From Zonotrichia leucophrys gambelii (taxonomy: Eukaryota > Chordata > Aves > Passeriformes > Passerellidae), in NCBI RefSeq assembly GCF_028769735.1, contig NC_088172.1, positions 35,560,897 to 35,624,896 on the forward strand: 64,000 nt of DNA, in the 5' to 3' direction. Each line of letters opens with the position of its first letter. Position 1 is the stretch's first letter. The translations under genes and the position numbers were made by a program. The notes beneath the pieces were generated by a model. That model worked only from the letters and a program-made list of their open reading frames with translations, had not been told where the DNA came from and made no database searches. Below, one piece after another: positions 12,001 through 24,335 of the stretch.

Positions 12001-15000
12001 GCCCTTAGGGAGGCAGTTCAGCTCGCCACGTGTTGGGTTGCTGCCATTTTTAACACCGTGAGCAAATGCATGCCTGAGATGAAGTCTGAGCCTGGCTGAC
12101 TGTACTTCCTTAGTCCTGGCTGCTTTTTTATCCTGCCAGATCATTTTCAGCACTGATGCAGGAGTCCCAGTAGTTAACAACCGTCACAGATTCCTCAGAT
12201 AGAGCTGGTGTGAGATCAGAGCTCTCCTGTTTCTCAGCAGCAGATTCCTCTTCATTTAAAATTGGGATTGGGAAGCAAGGCCAGCCTTCCTTTCTCAGCT
12301 TGTGAAAAAATAGCATCTTAAATATGGATAGCAGACACAAAACAGGCTCAGAAATGAAACTGTTGGTTTGTTTATTGCAGCTTAGTTAAGAGGCAGGCTG
12401 ATCTTTCCTTGACTGCGCTGAAAAAAAGATACTTCTTCCATCTCTGGTATTCAAGTATTAAGAAGGGCTGTTAGGATCTGTCTTCTAGAAATTTTAAATT
12501 AATTGCATTTGTGTAGTGAGAAGAGCCCAGCTCCTCAGCATTGATGCAATTGTACTGTTACAAAGATACTTAGAGTGACTTCTTGTAGATGAGTGACAAG
12601 CTTCACTCATAAGATTGAGCACCAATATGTTTGTTGATATAAAACAGTGATTTTAGAAAGTTTGACAGTAAACACAGCAGTGGTTAAACCAAATCTGGTG
12701 ACAAGATACACTTGATTATTTACTGTAGAGAGGACAGGGTCAGACAAAATTGTGAGAGAGACCCTGTCCTTCAGTCATGAGGATCAGAAAGGACTCGCTT
12801 GCATTCTAAACTGCTTTTCAGAAAGGAATTTAGGTGCTGCTGGATCCAGCCTTAGTCCCAGCATTTTATGTCTTTAAGAATTATCTGTGTGCAACCAATT
12901 CTTTGTATCATGTAGCTAAGATTTTGAAGTTTAGCATGCTATTAATCACTTACTAAGAACCTCTTGTGGCAAGAAATTTTTCCATTTTGAGGAGTAACCT
13001 TGAGAGGTGTCCCTACCCAAGGGGAGATCCTGGTGTGCAGCCTGCTGCCAAGCAGGGGAGCTCAGTAGGCCCTGGGCTTTCCACTATTTATGGAGCATGA
13101 TAATTGACTCATAGTCATATTTGCATACCAACCACACATGTTAACTTCTCCCAAATTTTCCTTGAGTCAGACATTGTTCAACACTGTGGTTAGGTGTGTG
13201 CGCTACTCAGACGAGCCCTTGGCTGTTGTGTTGTTATCTGTGTCCACTTTGAGCTGGATGCAGCCACCATGACCAGACACATCCGTGATGACCCCACTGG
13301 TGGTTTTCACTCAAAGAGACTTTCAGGAAATAAAGATCAGGTTGGAACAAGGGGGGAAAGCACACTGTCTTAGGAAAAGGATGAAGAATTGAGAATGATA
13401 GTATGAGCACACTGGAATAATAACTTCATGGTAAAAGAAATAGAATTGTGATATAGAATTTGTATAAGTTGATGCACAGAGCTGTTCTGGATTCCGTAGA
13501 TGCCAAGCTCCTCAAGGAGGGATTGACATAGGCCATAGTAACTTAGGAATGCATGCAGATAGATACATAACTATAGGGTCCCAAAGTACCCATTAATGAA
13601 ACTATTATCTTGTCAATGATTCAGAGTGCAGAGCTATCTTTAGCAGAAGTTACTATGATTTTTCATAAGAGAACATGGAATTTAGTGACATTTTTATTAT
13701 TTGACATCACATCACCGTTGAAAAGTAAAGAGGAAGCCAGAAGAAAGATAAAGTACAAAAAGCTTTACATGAAAAATATTGTTCACCTCTGATGGAAACT
13801 ACAGGCAGCTGGGAGAAAAGAATCTGGAGCTTTTTCAGTTCTTGGCATTGAAAGATTTTGATAGGAGCAGTTTAAAAGTTATCTGTTGCAGCAAAACTGC
13901 ATCTCAGAAATGAGTATGGCTGTGATGACATGATAGCTTTGGGCTGCTGACTTACTGCACAGACCCCTGCATATCAGCCGGAGTTAAAATCAAAGTGAAA
14001 CCTCTGTTTTGAACTTCCTTTTTCTGCAGCATTTGAGCAGATCCCCAGCATTTCATGTCTCGCTGCGTGGGGTTGTAGAGGTCACTTCTCGAGCCCCATT
14101 GACCCCATGCAGATTTATTGTGGAATTGTTTCAGTGAAAACATCTTTGAAGCATCATGCAGGTTGCCTGGTGACTCCCACAAAGTGCTGACCACCCCAAG
14201 TCTGAGGGAAGAGATACCTGCACAGAGCTGAGCTCTATTATGGGTTATAAATCTGGGAGAGGTTTGAATGATAGAGGGAGTTCTGGCAGGCTGCTAGCTC
14301 TCACCATCTGGGAAAATGGGAATGTTTATTAATAAGAACCTTTGACATGAAATGCATGATACGTGCCCTCTGTGCTAGGCCCATGATTAATAATATTAAT
14401 TATGGGGAGTTCATTATAGTCTCATGGGGATGTGATATGTAATTCAGCCAGCGTTTCACTGTAAATTTGCATTAATGTCCACTTTAAGTACAGTAGCTAT
14501 CTATAGCAATGCAGAAGGAGCTGCAGTCAGTATGTACAATAATATAACCTCCTTATTAAATGATGGTAGACTTCTACTTCAAAGAATTATAGAATTATTA
14601 ACATTTCTCCTATGTTAAATCAATGCTGTGTTTGGCAGTGTAATATCTGTTGCAGTCTACCTCCTAGTGCTATTAAAACTTTCCTTGGTGGTGGTAGAAG
14701 AGTCCAGCTCCTTTCTCCTTTTCTGTGTTGAAAAGGGAACCAGATAATTTTGAAATCCCTTTGGAAGTAGTCTTGATTGCAGTTTTATTAGCAATTAAAA
14801 GAGCATGTAACCTAATGGGTTTTGTACCCCAGTCCTGAGAAATTATGCACAGTGGGCAGCTCTTCAGTTGGTGTAAACCATCAGTGATGTAATGAAAGCA
14901 ATGAACCTTCACTGATTTGTGCTGAGAATCTTGCCTGCTCCAAATTGTTCAAACATATGCCTTCCTATGGCTGTGCTTTATTGTTAGCTTGCTTTATAAT

Positions 15001-15534
15001 GAAAAAATAGTTCATCTTACTTGGAATTCCTTTTCCCTAATTTACCTTCCAGGAATCCCTGGTGGAACTGCCGCTATCTGGCCTCAGTTTCTTCTGAGCC
15101 ACCTGTGCTCATTCACTTACCTTCATAAAAATGACCCTTATTTACAAACACGGTTTCTTTTCATCTTTAGGTAGCATCTCAGAAACCAGCAGGCACTCAA
15201 AACGACTGCCTTCCTGTAGTGGATCCTGGGAATGGCTGGGAGGACCATAGCTCTAGTGGCCCCAAGTATGTATGGTTTAAAGCAGCTGGGGAAGCAGCTG
15301 GTGGCTCTGTGGGAAGCATCATGCAGATGCCAGAAATAGGCTGAAGGACAGAGTCTTCATTAAAAGACTGTATATATGTTAAAATATATGACTATATAAA
15401 TATGGATCCAGTCAAACCAGGAAGAATAGGAGAGAAGGATACAAAGCCAGGTATTGTTTCTTTTGGAGAAAGCTGAAAAGCTGCTGAGTTACTATTGTTA
15501 TTTATTTCTTTGGATAGCAGTGGGATTTAGAAGT
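9100..15534. other. Intronic sequence, no gene seen
   Basis: No repeat is recognised. The stretch around 10480-10960 is rich in homeodomain and GATA-like motifs (TGATGACAG, GTAATTAG, ATGATAA) and could be conserved non-coding DNA. A pyrimidine tract is at 11655-11700. Around 11930-12060 the sequence is more GC-rich and has a CACGTG E-box at 12027-12032. The open frame of 105 codons at 11388-11705 (minus strand) covers the pyrimidine tract and has no recognisable domain. Confidence 0.5.
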
Positions 15535-15690
15535 GCAAGGCTAGAAGGGACCTCCTGGGGTTTTGTGTCCCATCTTCTGCAGTCATGGGTAACCTTGTGC
15601 GAAACATCTCTTAGGAAAGTCCAAGGATCACTTGCCTTACATTCCAGTGCATACCAGGGGCCACAGTATCCTTCCTCTCTGAAATCTCTC
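15535..15690 (-). mobile_element. Probable ancient CR1 fragment, minus orientation
   Basis: The segment AGGCTAGAAGGGACCTCCTGG followed by CCCATCTTCTGCAGTCA resembles the old amniote CR1 3' end, which usually reads like AGGACTGGAAGGGACCT...CCCCTGCACTCA. The identity is diverged and both ends are uncertain. A 127-codon plus-strand open frame (15454-15837) crosses it and is best explained as chance. Confidence 0.45.
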
Positions 15691-17929
15691 ACCTGTAGTG
15701 AAAGATGGAAATACACAGCTGTGCTGTGCCAAAAAAACTGGGAGAAAACTCCAGATCATCACCAGCAGATTAAGCATTTTCTGTTTGAGAACTTGTTCAG
15801 TTTTGTTGAGTTGCCCACCCAAACCAGAGAGTTGTAAATCAAAGTGGCACTGCAAGTGCCTGGCCTAGAGAGCTGGGTAGCAGCCCGCAGCCATTTGGCA
15901 CTGAATGATGCAAGTCCAGATCCAGCACCTGTTGGACACTAAACACTTTTCTTAGAATCCATGCAGCTGACCAGCTCCTGGGGAAAAGGCAGCAGCTGCT
16001 GGGCAGAAGTGGTTAAATATAGGAAATTAGGAATGCCACACCCTACTGGAAAGGAAAACAGGGAAACAGGAATCTAGCAGCACTGAAAATTTTTGTTGGT
16101 GAGGAGGGCCCTGCAGTGATCAGGAATTTGAGGCATTTACATCCTCTATTTTCTGTCTTGTCTGTGTCTGCACCTACACTCACACACTACCTCAGCCTCT
16201 GATAATGCCCAACATAGTTTAGTGCTGACTGTACTAATGAGTGTCATTTCTGAAATGTTTTGGAGGAGCATGTGAGAGCCCTGTCTCGCTGCGAGTCACA
16301 TAGAGTTGCTGAGATATGTTGTCCTTAATTTGACTTGATTCTTTGTAGCGCTTTTAATAGCAAAAATGCTGTGAAGAGCTTGAATATGAAGCTATACAGA
16401 TTTAGCACAGATGGAGTTTGAAAAGGACATTCAACCTTCTCTAATCTTCAACTGATATCAGCAAGTAAAGCATAAGGAAGGACAACCTGAAAGATAATAC
16501 TTTTCATTGTGATAATCTGGAGTACTTTAATTTCACTGAGGCATTTACATGGCCCCATATTGAAGAGTTTGAGTGCTCCTTTTGCTTCAGCTGAAGGACT
16601 GTTAAAAGAAGCAGAAAAGCAAACCTCTTTTCTTAGCCAACCTTCAAGGTGGTGCCAGATATCCTCGCAGAGAAAGACAACAGTGTGAAGTCAAGGAGGC
16701 TTAGCTGCAGATTGGAAGATTATCCCTGTTCTTTGGATGAGCAAAGCAAAAGAAAGTAAGAAGAACAGGGAGGAACACTCCTGTTTTGCTTTATTCACCT
16801 GCTGCACTTGTATACAAGAGAGAGGGTCAGGACACACAAGTATCCAAAGCCCCGACCCTGGTGTCCCTCTCCATTCCAGGAGGACATCTGGCCAGCACAC
16901 ACTCCTCTCCTCCCACCCCTTCTCCTTCACACTGGGCTGCAGCAGCTCAAGCTGGCTGAGCCTGTCATGGTGATGATATCATGCAGCTAAATTAATTCCA
17001 AAGCTGGTCATGCTTGGAATTAGTTAGACAAGAGACAAAAAGGGAAGCTGAGAAAGAGGGGAAAATATACTGGGTGTGAAACACCATGTAAGGAGAGGGA
17101 GTAGTGGGTGTGGTCCTAAAGGTGCCTTAGGGTTCACTTTACCACAGAGGGTCTGAGCTGACAGGAGCTCAAAAAGCCTGCACAGATCCCTTATCACCAT
17201 ACAGGATTTCACTAAGTGCCTCTTGGCCGTTCAGCCCTCCACAGCTCAAAATAAGTGTTCCTTTCCATTTCAAGGGCAACACTTAAATGGGCATAAAAAT
17301 TCCTCATCTTAATATACTCCATCTCTGTTTTATATACAACCATCTCACTTTACCTTATTCCCTGACTTGACCTTGCTGTGGAGCATAACCCAGGCCCAGG
17401 AATGAGCAGTGCTGAGCAAGCATCCTGTTCACCATTCACTGCCTCAGCATCTGCTGCAAGTTTGGGCCAATAAATCACAAATGTTGGGAGGAACGGGCCA
17501 CCTCCTGCTGCATGTCCAGACAGCAGTTCCCACAGTGGGCATCTGATCCTTGACTGAACCTCAAGGCACTGCCATATGCAAATAGTAGTAATCTCTGGTT
17601 TGTTGTTCCTCCAAAGGCGGATGCACCTGCATGTGTCTGTCTGCTTGGAAGCTTAAATAAACCCAGTTGAGGTTTGTTTGCATTTGCAAGCTTGATTCAT
17701 CAGCTTGATTTTCAGAATGTGTAAAAACTACTTCCTTAGAATGGCTTTTTGCTATCTTTCTCCTAAATTTGCCTTAGAGAAGACTTTTTATAAATACATA
17801 GTTTTTAGTCTTCTGATACCTTGGATGCTGTCTGCAAAATGGTGAAACAGTTGGCTTCTAACTTTGTTATTAGAGGGGTTTTTTCATTGTTTCCAACATA
17901 ACAATCTCAGAGACCCCATGAACAATGGA
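15691..17929. other. Intronic sequence, no gene seen
   Basis: This is unique-looking sequence. A short inverted repeat with arms TAATTCCAA(A)G and CTTGGAATTA lies at 16993-17022. Open frames of 60-79 codons at 16690-16990 overlap on both strands without recognisable protein features. Confidence 0.5.
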
Positions 17930-18060
17930 AAAAAGAGTTACATTGCAATTTTATGGCACATGGTGTAACTCTTAGGGATGGTCCTGTGCAAAACAGGGAA
18001 TTAGACTTGACAATCCTTCTGGGTCCCTTCCAGCGCAGCATATTCTGTGATTCTGTGAAC
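17930..18060 (+). mobile_element. CR1 LINE 3'-terminal fragment, plus orientation
   Basis: The run GGCACATGGTGTAACTCTTAG, then GATGGTCCTGTGCA, GAATTAGACTTGACAATCCT, GGGTCCCTTCCAGC and CATATTCTGTGATTCTGTGA follows the tail of CR1 in the same order as the copy at 57.3-57.6 kb. It is a heavily 5'-truncated, dead copy of roughly 130 bp. Confidence 0.85.
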
Positions 18061-18879
18061 TTTATATTTTGAGCCAGGTATAGGGAAAGGAAGGAGAACT
18101 TCAGTAAAATGGTGTTTTAGCAGCTTTTATATAAAGCCACTCAGACAAACTTCTTTTTAGTAATGCCTAGCAGGGACATCAGAATTGCAGCTTCTACCTA
18201 CTTTTGCACCTTTCCTGCAAGTTACCTTGTTTATTTTGTACAGCTGCTCTTTTATACTGTTGCTGCATTATTTTTGCTTACGTACAAATAATTTACAGAT
18301 AGCATTTATAACACAAAAAGATAAAATAAAAGGTGGCTGCACCAAACACTCTGTGAATTATGAGTGCCTCTCTGGTTCTGCAGCCAAAAATAGTGCTTTT
18401 CACTAAAGTTGGTGGACTATATCCTTCCTAAATTGCTGTACCTGATCAAAAGCATTTTCAGAGCCAGGACCCACAGTGTTATACAAGACTTCAACTACTT
18501 CAAATACAGCAAGGAAAATTATGATTAGGTCCTTGAATCTGTTTCTAAGTGCTGGTCCTAGCTTTTCCAGATACACTGTTAGCTCCTGAGTGGCTCAACG
18601 ACTGGTCTCCATCTACCATCAGTGGACAAAAGCATTGCTACAGGACTGGCCGTCTTCTCTGTTGATTGGACAGCAAATTTTAGCACCTTGCCCGGGATAG
18701 AGGTGTGTGATTTGGGATGCTGAGCTACAAGCTTGGTACTTCTTGCAGACTGTCTTGCAGATCTCAGTTTCCTCACCTTATCCATAGTTAAGGGGAAGAG
18801 GTGCTTTATGGTTATTTTAGATTTCAAGTTCTTCTTTCGAAACGCAAGGACTTCCATATTTCTATTAGAAGTTATTTGA

Positions 18880-18930
18880 ACAGTTCAGAGGTCCCTTCAA
18901 ACCTAAATTATTCTGCAGTTCTATGAGTCT
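18880..18930 (+). mobile_element. Short CR1 3'-end remnant
   Basis: GAGGTCCCTTCAAACCTAAA followed by TTATTCTGCAGTTCTATGAG matches the last bases of CR1 (GGTCCCTTCCAACCT...ATTCTATGATTCTATGA) with a few changes. It is only about 50 bp long. Confidence 0.5.
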
Positions 18931-21900
18931 AAATTTTTGAAGAGTTCCTTAAAAATAAAATCAGGTGGGGAAAAGTATAACTTTCAACTAGTCACAGAGC
19001 TAGTTTAAATCTCTTCTTTGAAAGTTTCCCCAGCTGCTCTCTGAATTGCGCACTTTGCCCTCCAGGACCCATTTGCTCTCTCTTGGCAAATCAGGTTCTT
19101 AGAGATGAAAAAAATGATGGGAATATTTGGAGGGGAGAGGGGGGAACCTGCTGCCCAGAATCTAATAGACACCCAGAAGCTAATAGACACCGCTTTCCTG
19201 TGTGAAAGCCCATTAGACTTCCTATATGTTCCTGTAGTGAGCTGGTTTGACGCTGAAGTCAGTACTACCTGGATCTTTTGGGTTAGTTAAGCCCCTCAGA
19301 CCACACCTACACTAATAAATTAAGGATGTATGTGAGGAGGTCCCTGGTACAGACATCCAGCTGGCGCTGAACAAGTTTCATCCTTCTTCTTAAAATCATG
19401 CACTCATCAAGACAGGGTGCCTGAGTGTAAATGGTTTCTTGGGAATGATCCGTGTCCTGGTAGGAGAATGTTATTTGGCCGAGATCAAAACCATATGAGT
19501 GGCAGAGACAACTGAGTTCTAGTGCAGAAGAGTGTTCCCTGGCAAAGGTGAAATTACTAATACAGATGTATCTTCAGGGAGCCCAAGCTTACAAACACCT
19601 ATTCATGAGTTCCAAGTAATGGCACAGTCTTCCCTCTTCTCTGTGAATGCTTTTGTGGGTTGTTTCCTCCATTTGTGTATTTTTGGTTTTGTTTTTCTCC
19701 CATATTCACTGTTAAAATGGTTTGGTTTTTGTTCTGTTGCAAATTCTGGTCCCTTATTTCATAAGGTCTCTATGATGCTTTCCGTCAAATCTTCCTAATT
19801 CATTAGGACTAGGAGTGACAGCATGCTGTTCCCTCAGCCCACATACGGACAGCATCAGATGGACAACATCCTCTGTAGTACCATCTGCCAGTAGAGAAGC
19901 TGAACCTTTAACTTCCAATCCTGGCTCTTTGCCCAAATTAAATAATCAAGTGTAGAATGACCACCGTGGTTTCTGTGAATCAACCGCTAGAGGGAGGCAG
20001 GAGAGACTTAGCTTATTTTATTTTTACAGATTTTGTATTGTACAAAATTTTATTTACTTTAACATTCAGTTTTTGTAGTCCTTTTCCATAAAATAAAGCC
20101 AGTTTTATACAACCCTCACTTGTTGCATCCTTACTGGGGCATTGGTTATGGGCTGTTCATCACAGACGCTGTCTCATGGCTTTGTTTTTATGGGGCATAT
20201 AATAAACTGTCACCATGTTTGCAGAATATATTGCATCTGAGGGTGGTGTGAAATAGAGGATTTTGGGGTTCATTTCAGCCAGAATTCTCCAACCATTCCT
20301 CCTCCATAGCTTTAAGCACAGCAGAAACAGGCAGTCAAACATTGCAATGGCATGTTATTTCATGTAAGGGTTTTTTTTGTCCTGCTTTCGAAGCTAAAAA
20401 ACCACTGCCAGCAGTGGGAATTGATCAAACTGTAACATTTGTGTGCAACACCCTAATAGATGCTATAATGCTGTTAGCCTGGCTTGCAACATGGCAGCTA
20501 GACAGGCATATTAGCTGCATTCTTTTACATGCAGACCTTGCTGTTAAATCGTGTTTAGCTAATCTTGCCTTAGGGGAAATTGGATTTCAGCCCCTCTTCC
20601 AACCTCAAACCCCACTGTAAGATATAAAATTGGTTTTTAGAAGTCTCTTTTTCTCTAAGGCACTTTAATTGGCATAAGGTAGTTGCTCCTATAGAGAGGC
20701 TATCGATTAGCATTTTTATTTTGCTATATGTTAAAGTACACCACTTTCAAAAGCGTTTCCTGAGCTACCAGGGCAATAAACCTCACAATAAAAGCCAGAA
20801 TGAGGACTGACTTGGCTCACTTGCTCCTGCTGGTCTTGTTGGGGTTGTTGTTTTGTTTTTAGAACTGACAAATGGCTGAAGCTGTGTTTCATCAGCCTTC
20901 TCACCACTCCTTGAGTGAAACCCAAGCTGGACATGGGAGTTGGTATCAAATGCACAGCCAGATTTGCCTTGGGGGCTGAGGGACCCAGAGTTCCAGGTAG
21001 CTTTGTCTGTTCTTCAGTGCCTACCTCAGGGGAAACAACAGGCACAGTCTGTTCTTAGTCCTGCCCGCCTTCCCCAGCTCTGGAGTTGCTGACAGTACTG
21101 TAGCACCAACCTTGAGGATGTGGGACAAAGTCATTAGAGAAAATAGATTGAGGGGATTTTCCCCAACAAAATACATATGTGTCTTAATATCTCATTTCAT
21201 TTTTCCAGAATATGTTATTAGACTTCTTAAAAAATCTTTAATGCATTATTATATCTTTGAAAAGATGTTAAAATGCCTCTTCTAGTCCTCAACACCTGTT
21301 TTCAGCATGAGAACACTGGTGACCACTCTCAGGGCTTTGTTCCTTTGGGCTTCTTTTGTTCCCAGAAATTAAATAAGTTACAGTTTTAAATGTAAAAGTC
21401 CCTCAAGTTAAATCTCTCTCACATCTCTGTCAAACTCAGTTTTCTCCTAGTTAATGGGTTACTGACAGCCTGAAGTCAGGAAGTTATATGCATTCTAGCT
21501 GCAGAGCATGTCCTCAATGCCTCGTTTCTTCAATTTATCTTTTGTCTCCTACTGCCTGTCATATACTAAAAGCAAAAATAACTCTTGGCCTCTTTCTGCT
21601 TGCTATCACCAATGAAAGTAAAATATAAATATGTAGATGGCAACACTGTGAGTTTGGAAATTTGTTTATTCAATAAAGCAAATACTCGAGTTGCCAGAGC
21701 TTTGTAGCAGTAGAGTACATGAGTACTCAAGAGCAAAAAATGTTGAGTGAAAACAGTTTGGTGGTCCCAGTCCAATCTCATTACATTACTTATCATCAAA
21801 ATCCAGGTCTTGGAGGCAAAATAATTTTGACCTAAGACAAAGCATTTGTGTATTTACTCAGTGATTTTTTTTTATAGAAGCCATTGTGGGGGTACATTGC

Positions 21901-24239
21901 TTTGCCTGGATCTTGTGTTTAATGGTACTTTGCATCCATCTATGCCACTGAGACAGATTTAATTTTAGAATGTTTCAGAAGTGCCTTTTCACCAATCAGA
22001 CATTAGCTGTACGAAATCACCATGAACTACTTTGCTTTCTCAGCGTGGCTCAGCTTTATCCTCAGTCAATAGACATCTTATCAATCCTTGTTCAAAGACA
22101 TTCTCTTGCCTCCCCTGGGCTAGTGCTAGTGATAGATAAAAAGTCTGCAAGCTTGGGTTGTGATTTGTTAGTCCCAAGTTATTTGAGGCAAATGGATAAT
22201 AAACAAATTTTAGAAGTCCACCCAGTTCATTAAAACTTGAAGCAGGCATTTGAAAGTGTGGTGGGGTTTCTGAGGGCTCTCAGCTTCACAGCATGGCCCG
22301 TGATGATGCATGTGCAAACCAAAATGTAATATAAAGTACACTTCTTTCATCTTCACAAAGAGGTTTTATCATACAGCCTTAAAGACCTTTAGATCTTTCT
22401 ACATCTGAAAGGAAGAGCCAACATATCTTGGAATTTCTCAGTATAGATTCAGAACCCCTTTAGTGACTATTCCTTTGAATCTCTGGGTTAACTCTCATTT
22501 TTGTTTTCTATTAAAGTTTCTCTTTTTATTACCTTTGTACTTACAAAGGTCATTAGAGGATTATCCCTAAACTTCAGAATGTGAGCAATTTCTGACAGCT
22601 CCTGCTATTTCCCTTCCTATGGTGAACTTGACTTTTCACTTGAACCAAAAAAATAATTCTTATCATTGCTTTATCTTGATTCTAAAAATTTCCCTGAAGA
22701 ACATCTTCAGTTTTCTTTAGTGTCAGTGTGACAGTCTTCCACCTCATATTAGACAAATGAAAGGTTTAATAAGAACAATTTTTCCTTGTTAAAATTAAGA
22801 ACATTTTATGTCTGTGAATTAAGATGATGGTTTTGGAAGTAAATCCATTGGTACTTCAGTAGCAATTAGCTGTTATTAGAAAAATCACTCAGTTTTTCAC
22901 AGATTGGTCTATGGGTACATGGGAAAAACATAAACAAAGCTTCTTTTTAATGAAGATAAATATAAAATGGTTTGCAATTAAAATATACTCTGTGAAAAAC
23001 TAATTGTAACCTGTGTTTGTGCCCAGATAGTTTTCTCTCCCCATCCACTAAGCTTTCAAGACTGCCATTAGTCTAAAATAAACAGCCATTTCCAACTGGG
23101 AAAATTACAAAGAACTTCAGAGAAGGCTGAGCCATCTGAGGATCCCCCAGTATGAGAAGGCAAACGTGAAAGCATTTAAAAAGCAAAGAGCTTTTCTCTT
23201 GAGGGCCAACATGCAAGGACTGGAGAGAAATGAATGTGTATCAGCACCAATATGAGAGTTTATTTTTGGAATGCAGTGACAGGAAAAGTGCAGGTAAATG
23301 TGGAATGTGATACATCTACCATCTGGTTTAGCCCATCCACTTCCTAGAAATCCCAGTGTACTGTCATGGGGAGGCATTGATGCTGCTGCTGCTTCAGTTT
23401 GCCATTACTTAGGATGAAAAGCTCTACAGGCAGATCTGACTGATGTTACCAGCCCTGAATGCCTGTTGTAGGGCCTGGGAAAATAATATTCCCCCAACCT
23501 GACAAACGTTCCTGAAGAAGCAGAGAGGTGCTAGACTATTTCCTGACTTAATCTGGAGAGTTTTGACTGTGGATTCCTCATCCTCCTTGTCCTCCTCCTC
23601 CTTCTTTTTCCCTACCATCATTTTTACTTTGTTAGAACCCATCATGCCACCAGCTACAAACAGATTTGGATAGCTCTCAGATTACAGTTTCCATGTCCTT
23701 GTTCATCAAAGGTTGCAATAAAAGTCTCCAGAAATAGACTAATGGGGGCAGAATTCTGGAAGGCCCCAGTCTGTCGGGATACCAGAGGCTCAGGAATGCC
23801 AGTGGGATATAAGCAGATCACAAAGAAGTGATAGGAATTCAGCATATAGCACTGGAAATTCAGCTGAGTGAATAAATATACTGTCTTTCTGCTACATTTT
23901 TTAGGGTTATTGAAACTAAGGGAGCATTTTACTACAAAAATTATGTTACACGGCATAGAGCTCTTATACTCCTACCTAATTGTACAGGTGATCTCGCTTA
24001 CAGTTATGAAAGAAGGAGAGAAATACTACTACAGACACAAATATTTTATTTTTATTTAGCTGAAGGAACCAAGACATATATGGGTATAAGTCTCAGAAGC
24101 AGATGTGCACAAAATGTATGCATGATTTACAGGAATCATGTATGTAAACTTGATAGTAATGCATGTGGCAGAAAGACCTAAGGGGTGCCTTGCTTATGCA
24201 AGATTACTTACTGATTCTTTAGACCCAGTTTTCACACTA
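18931..24239. other. Intronic sequence, no gene seen
   Basis: Apart from the small tandem duplication at 19.15 kb, I see nothing specific. Open frames of up to 104 codons (20731-21045, minus strand) carry no recognisable family features. The region is mostly AT-rich. Confidence 0.5.
19154..19189. repeat. 18-bp tandem duplication
   Basis: The unit CCCAGAATCTAATAGACA (19154-19171) is followed at once by CCCAGAAGCTAATAGACA (19172-19189), with one mismatch. It is a young-looking replication-slippage duplication and no function is evident. Confidence 0.8.
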
Positions 24240-24335
24240 TGATGTGACCAGATTAACTACCACCCCTGTGGAACTGATATCCTTTGAGGCAACTGCAGGG
24301 TTTTACTCTGCTGTGATTCTGTGATTCTCTCATCT
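24240..24335 (+). mobile_element. Possible decayed CR1 3' end
   Basis: ACTACCACCCCTGTGGAACT and CTGCTGTGATTCTGTGATTCT resemble the final segment of CR1, including its terminal octamer repeats. The sequence between them is diverged. Only the terminal repeat is convincing. Confidence 0.35.

Noticed and set aside
14581..14605. AGAATTATAGAATTATTAA, similar to the start of a minus-strand CR1
   Set aside because: The bases that follow do not continue with the CR1 body (no GGTTGGAAAGGACCT-like segment).
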